A stretch of DNA of 64,000 nt from contig JAXRKN010000044.1 of NCBI GenBank assembly GCA_038502055.1, forward strand, positions 2,266,001 through 2,330,000, written 5' to 3'. The position numbers were made by a program, and so were the translations under genes. The notes beneath the pieces are model-generated. The model saw only the letters and a program-made list of their open reading frames with translations, searched no databases and had not been told where the DNA came from. The first letter of the stretch is position 1, and every line of letters begins with the position of its first letter. The DNA comes from Tanytarsus gracilentus (lineage: Eukaryota; Arthropoda; Insecta; Diptera; Chironomidae). Positions 59,167 to 64,000 of this stretch are shown piece by piece.

Positions 59167-60160
59167 ATGCAAAAAAAGATGATTGTGAGTCAAGAGAAAA
59201 TTTTAAAGTGGACAAGCTGCTTTTTTTCGGAACTGCTCGCAACTGCAGTTCTTCTCTTTATCGGATGTTTAGGATGCGTTGATAAATTTGAAAATTTTCA
59301 TCCCACCCACTTGACAATAACCTTGGGATTTGGTTTTGCAGTCATGATAGCTCTCAATATTTTTGGATGTGTCTCAGGTGCTCACATTAATCCCGTGGTG
59401 ACATTAACAGCTTTTATGTATAAACTTATTGACATTCCTGTAAGTTCATTAAAAAATACTTTTTTGTTTCTTGAATTTATCTGAAAAATTAACAAATATT
59501 TTTTTTAATTCTAGACTGCAATAATTTATGTGATCGGACAGCTGATTGGAGCATTTTTAGGTTATTGGCTTGTGAGGCTTTCAGTACTCAATGAACACCT
59601 CTCAGATCCTAATGGATTTTGCGTGACTCAACCCGGTCTTGATTTAGGTCGTGGATTTGTTGTTGAATTTCTGATAACTTTCATTCTGATTTTGGTTTTA
59701 TGCGGCGTTTTGGACCCGAGAAATTCAGAGCACAAAGGTGAGTTTTAGATTAAATTTTAAAACTTTTAATTAAGAAGTCAGTAGCTTAATTTTATAAAAG
59801 CTTAATTAAAAATATAAATTTATTTTTTAACTGAATCTATTTTTAGACAGTATGGCTCTAAGATTTGGACTTGCTGTTTTTATTCTTGCTTTTACTGGGG
59901 TGAATTTAATTTTTTCTTAAAAATTTAATTTAATTAATATTTTTAATTTTTAGGGATCCGTTAGTGGAGGATCGATGAACCCAGCTCGTTCATTTGCACC
60001 AGCTTTGTATAACTGGAATTGGAAGAATCAATGGATCTATTGGGTGGCTCCCTTTTCAGCTTCATTTCTAGCTACAACAATTTTTAGATTTGGATTCTAT
60101 CAAAAACCAATTGAAGAGTCAGAAAAAATCGTTTCAACTGATGAGAAATCAGAAGCATGA
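59167..60160 (+). CDS. Aquaporin-like channel E, entomoglyceroporin type, NPV/NPA
   Basis: Exons: 59167-59439, 59515-59737, 59847-59899 and 59954-60160; 251 residues, or 247 if the ATG at 59179, which aligns better with the paralogs, is used. Loop B is the most orthodox here: SGAHINPVVTLTAF (NPV with His-Ile-Asn kept). Loop E is GGSMNPARSFAPA. Inferred filter: Phe (GFGFAVM), Ala in span 5 (FILAFTG), Gly, Arg. His to Ala in span 5 is the change described for insect entomoglyceroporins that pass glycerol. FIGCLGCVDKF follows span 1. Probably closest to the ancestral gene of the array. AATAAA lies at about 60168. Confidence 0.93.
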
Positions 60161-63100
60161 ACTAATGAATAAAAATCGATGTAGATTTCATGTGTAAATT
60201 AAACATTTAATAAAAATCGCAAAAAGTCTTTGAACATTCTAAAAAGTCACAAGTTATAACCGGACTTGATGGTAAAACTTTGTTCTTCTTCCTATCACAT
60301 GTCAACCATCATAAATACGACTAATAATTTAAATATTTTAGGAAGTAAAAAAACATTTTCAGGTGACTCACAAAAACGTTCAGTAAAGTTGAGATTACAG
60401 TGCGAAACGTTCAGAAAATCAACAAAAAATGCATGCAAAAAATGAAATAACTTTAATTTATTGTGATTTAATTTGTATTTACTGGCATCAAATTAAATAA
60501 ATCTCAATTAATTACAAAATATAAAAACTATCGTTGACATTTTTATGGCGCTTATCCGACTTTATACTGTTCTTTACTCAAAAATAATGAAAGGTTTGCT
60601 CCGAATGTACGATTCGCGTACGGGAATAACGCTTTCAGTTTCACTATTTCATTAGGCGCACATGAGAGCAGAAAGTTTGTTTTCATCGAAACTCACTTTG
60701 TAAAATGGTTGATGTTGTGCTAATTTTTTGAATTGAAGTTTAAAGATAAATGGAAAAATTTTATTGAATGCTAAATTAGCAATTTGAGAGTTGGAAAGTC
60801 TTTTGATGACGATAGAAAAGTAAATTAAATTATTTTAAAAACACTTTTAACCGAATAACGTCGGATGAGACTTTTAAAATACGAATTTGTTCAGTAAACT
60901 AAAAAGAAATGAAATAAGTTTTTTTTGGGACACACAAAAATTTATTTTAATGGAAAAATATCACCAGACTTTCATAATAAAATAATTAAAGATAAATTTG
61001 ACTCAAATTTCATGAATTTTCAGGCATGCCAACAAGTTTCAGATTTCTGGATGTTAAAATTTTTCGCATGACCGACATTTGATCATACAATCGACATTGG
61101 TTGAGTTTAACAAAAATATATTCATAAAATTTTGTCATCCAAAAAAATATTCATATCATGTAGGTTCATAAAGTTTAAAAACTACCAAATTTTTTAATTA
61201 AAAAGTTATTTAATGAATTTTTCTTAAATAATTTTTTAATACTTTTAAAAATTAAAGTTTGAGATTTTTTTATCAGAATATACATGAAATTTAAAAACCA
61301 GCGGTCGTCTCGACATCTGCGCGAGTCTCCATTTTTTTCTCTCAAACACCCGATCTGAAAAAAATTCCATCAAAAACCCATAAAACAATATTTTTTTATC
61401 TCTCTTCTATGCGAAAAAAAATAGCAAAACATTTCACAACCGGTGTGTGTTTTCATCGTGTGCTCGGCCATTCTGAGTGCCTATTAGAATGGTGAAATTA
61501 AAATCGTTTCCTTGAGCAAGTTAAAACCTGCACAAACGACATTTTAATGCTTCGAGTGATTTAAAAAAAGTTGCCGAGCGAGAGGGAAAACATTTAAAAA
61601 GATCATCAGATAGTTGGGTTTAAATTTTAAAGCGCCAAAATATTTCTGTTTATTTTTCGGCGTGTGAGAAGGAAATCCTCAAGAGAAACTTTATCGAATG
61701 GAATAAATTAATTTTGATGATTATCAGACATTCAATATTTCATTTCGAGTCATCATCGAATGAATTTAAAAACGTGGATGAAGATGATTGAGCGACGACA
61801 TGGCTGTCGGTTTTCATGTGCGCCTAGTCGTATGGTGAAATTAAAAGCGTTATACGAATGAGGCACAATCAACATCACTCGGAAATCATTAAAAAAATGG
61901 AGGAAACTTGATGTCAAGTGAGAGAGAGAGAGAGAGAGAGATGTGTTCTCATCACAATTTTGCCTTTTTAATGATGATGAATTTAAAATTTAAATCGCTC
62001 AGCTCGAAGTTCGATGAGATAAGCCATTTTATGAAATTTTTTTAACTCCATCTGCGGTGCTGCTGCATCAAAGAACATTTTAGTGAAAAGAGTGAGAGAG
62101 AGTTCGCTGCTAAAAGTAAAGTATAACATGACGTATGATTTTAACTAGGAACGCATGATGCCACCAAACACTGATCATGGACAGGAGTGTTGCAAACTTT
62201 TTTCTTCTTTCATTTATGCTTTCAATAATTTTTTTGTTTCTCTCTCTTCCACACTCCCGAACAACCGACTGCGTCCACATCCATTTCATCATTTCAGTCT
62301 TGCGAGATGCACGGATCGAAGAAATCGGAGCACAACGAAGAAATTTTTAGCGCGCAAAAAAGAATGAAAGATTTTTTTATGTGATGTTATGATCTGCAGA
62401 TTGGCAAAACGTGTCTCACTTGTCACTCGAATTGACGTTTCTCTTGGAGTTCCATCGTACGTAGACATCATGCGCTATGAGTGCGAGAGTGAGAGCTGGT
62501 TGATTTTTTGCAATGAAAAGGCGAACAGACAGTCGCGAACGTCACACTGAACGAGGGAAATGAAACTTGGATGGAAAAATTGAGTTATGAAAATTAAGAA
62601 TCAAATTCACATTAATTAAATTTAAAGCGAATAAATTACTCTTTAAATAATTGAGTTTAAAAATGTTTTTAGCACACTTTCACACCCCTTCACCAGCAAC
62701 CACCGCACATTTGCCCGAGGTCTCACATTGAACTTCACGGCGAGTCCACTACAAGGCTTAACTGCCATTTTATATGGCGCTAACTTGCTCACATCGCTCG
62801 TCATTTCATGTTAGCTTGTTACGTTGCTCTTAAAATCCACTTGCCTTGGCGAAGTTTACATGCGAGGTCTTCGGGTTTTTTGTATGGCTGACTGCGACAA
62901 CCGTAGGCTAGCCACACAAATTTGATACTCTGCTAATGATTATCCTTAACCGCTGTCAATGATTGACCATCGACACGATGTCAAGTTCATTAATAAATCT
63001 CATTGTGACTATCGACAATGTCGGTGTGGAATATTTTTTCAGGTGTGCTACAAAAAAATGTATAAAAAGCTCCAAAAGTAAATTCAATCTGTTGTGTTTT

Positions 63101-64000
63101 ATGTTTCTCTGTCACATTCGCTTCATAAAATCGTTGTTTTCGCTGATATTGACCGCATCGCTGCCGCGGATGCTTCCGAAGCGAAATAATATTCGAATGA
63201 AAATGCGTTTTTTGAAAACCCGACAACGGATTATTTTAAAATAACTAAAAATTCTGAACGTCAACGCTGTGAAATTTCTGCTTTTTTTGCATCTGCGTGC
63301 GAAATGATGACAACGAGGCTAACATAAGATTTTGTATTTGAAAAATTTATTACGTGTGTTGCGCTATATGTGTGTCGGCCAGAGAGGAGGCGCGAGAACA
63401 TTGATGCCACTACAGAACTTTCTTGCCACCTCTTAACGTTCAGCTCAAGGCGCATTTTCCAAAACATGTGACGCAATTTTCAGGTCCCAATTGCGCCGAA
63501 GTTGATTTAAAAGTACGCAAATTCAGAGGCCGCATGTCTGACAGTTTCCAAACGTGTCAAAAATTTTCACTACATGCGAGAGAACATTGAGCGTATTGTG
63601 CGCGCATTTGCGAATCGTATTGTCAAACTTAACGTCTGTATGTAGTTACGAGGCTGCCATGAAACAGCGAAATGCTTTGTGTTAAAAGTTTTGCATTAAT
63701 ATAAAAGAGAAAGCGAAGATCGAGGGGCGAGAAATTTTTTAATTAATCTCTTAAAGATTTAAAAATTTAATTCCACGCTTAAATTTGTATCCTTAGAAAA
63801 ATATTTTAAGATCAAAATCCTTTTTTATAATAATTAAATTTTTTCTTCCCCCGCGACGCCGAGAGAGATGCGATAATAAATTAAAAATTCTCTCAAACGC
63901 TTTGCGTAACAGGTGAAATTTCTCGTATAATGTGATGAAATATCAGTGTCGAAGGAAAGTTTGGAGCACTCTCCTTTCTCACTATCTCTCGCATAGAAAG
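60161..64000. other. Right-hand gene-free stretch
   Basis: AT-rich, no supported gene. It contains an (AG)n run at 61920-61941, a short duplicated motif (61490 and 61831), and a TATA-like ataaaag near 63701 followed by no recognisable coding sequence before the window ends. Confidence 0.5.
61920..61941. repeat. (GA)n microsatellite
   Basis: About eleven uninterrupted ga dinucleotides. Confidence 0.9.

Noticed and set aside
62963..63244. 93-codon plus-strand frame near the right edge
   Set aside because: Overlapping open frame on the other strand, random composition, no recognisable family.

Overview
The window looks like nuclear DNA of a fly-like insect (Diptera), most plausibly a nematoceran such as a midge or mosquito relative. 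The DNA is AT-rich, genes are split by very short introns (about 46-80 bases, GT..AG), and the proteins match insect families: Rgl, POMT1/rotated abdomen, WDR81, an SLC17 phosphate/sialin-type transporter family, and insect aquaporins of entomoglyceroporin type. The species cannot be fixed from the sequence. Gene models were built by hand from reading frames, splice sites and family alignment from memory; no search was run.

Layout. 1-3.5 kb: 5' part of a Ral guanine-nucleotide exchange factor (Rgl) on the minus strand, running off the left edge. 3.5-12.8 kb: mostly gene-free AT-rich DNA with a 770-bp element that has 11-bp terminal inverted repeats and internal 129-bp tandem repeats, plus one weak candidate small spliced gene (10.5-10.9 kb). 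12.86-15.55 kb: complete POMT1 gene on plus, six exons. 18.7-24.6 kb: complete WDR81 gene on minus, four exons, head-to-head across about 340 bp with the next gene. 24.9-40.55 kb: four tandem SLC17-type transporters on plus (A-D). A has two alternative first exons and a 6-nt microexon; B and C share near-identical exon tracts; D has a 20-nt microexon. 40.6-52.8 kb: 12 kb without a convincing gene, with a 69-bp conserved non-coding block that recurs inverted on the other side of transporter D. 52.8-60.2 kb: five tandem aquaporin-like genes on plus (A-E) with the same exon plan. 57.6-58.8 kb: a composite repeat patch between D and E, sharing a repeat with the 4.2-5.0 kb element. 60.2-64 kb: no gene seen.

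The two membrane-transport arrays are the main content. The aquaporin array is the most unusual part. All five genes keep the second NPA box and the selectivity-filter arginine, but the first NPA box is degraded to TPL, SPL, TPI, TPI and NPV. The filter histidine that marks water-selective channels is kept only in the first gene. This suggests progressive change of the pore away from pure water transport in one tandem family. The transporters (anion/phosphate-type) and aquaporins could both serve epithelial solute and water handling, but that link is inference from position only.
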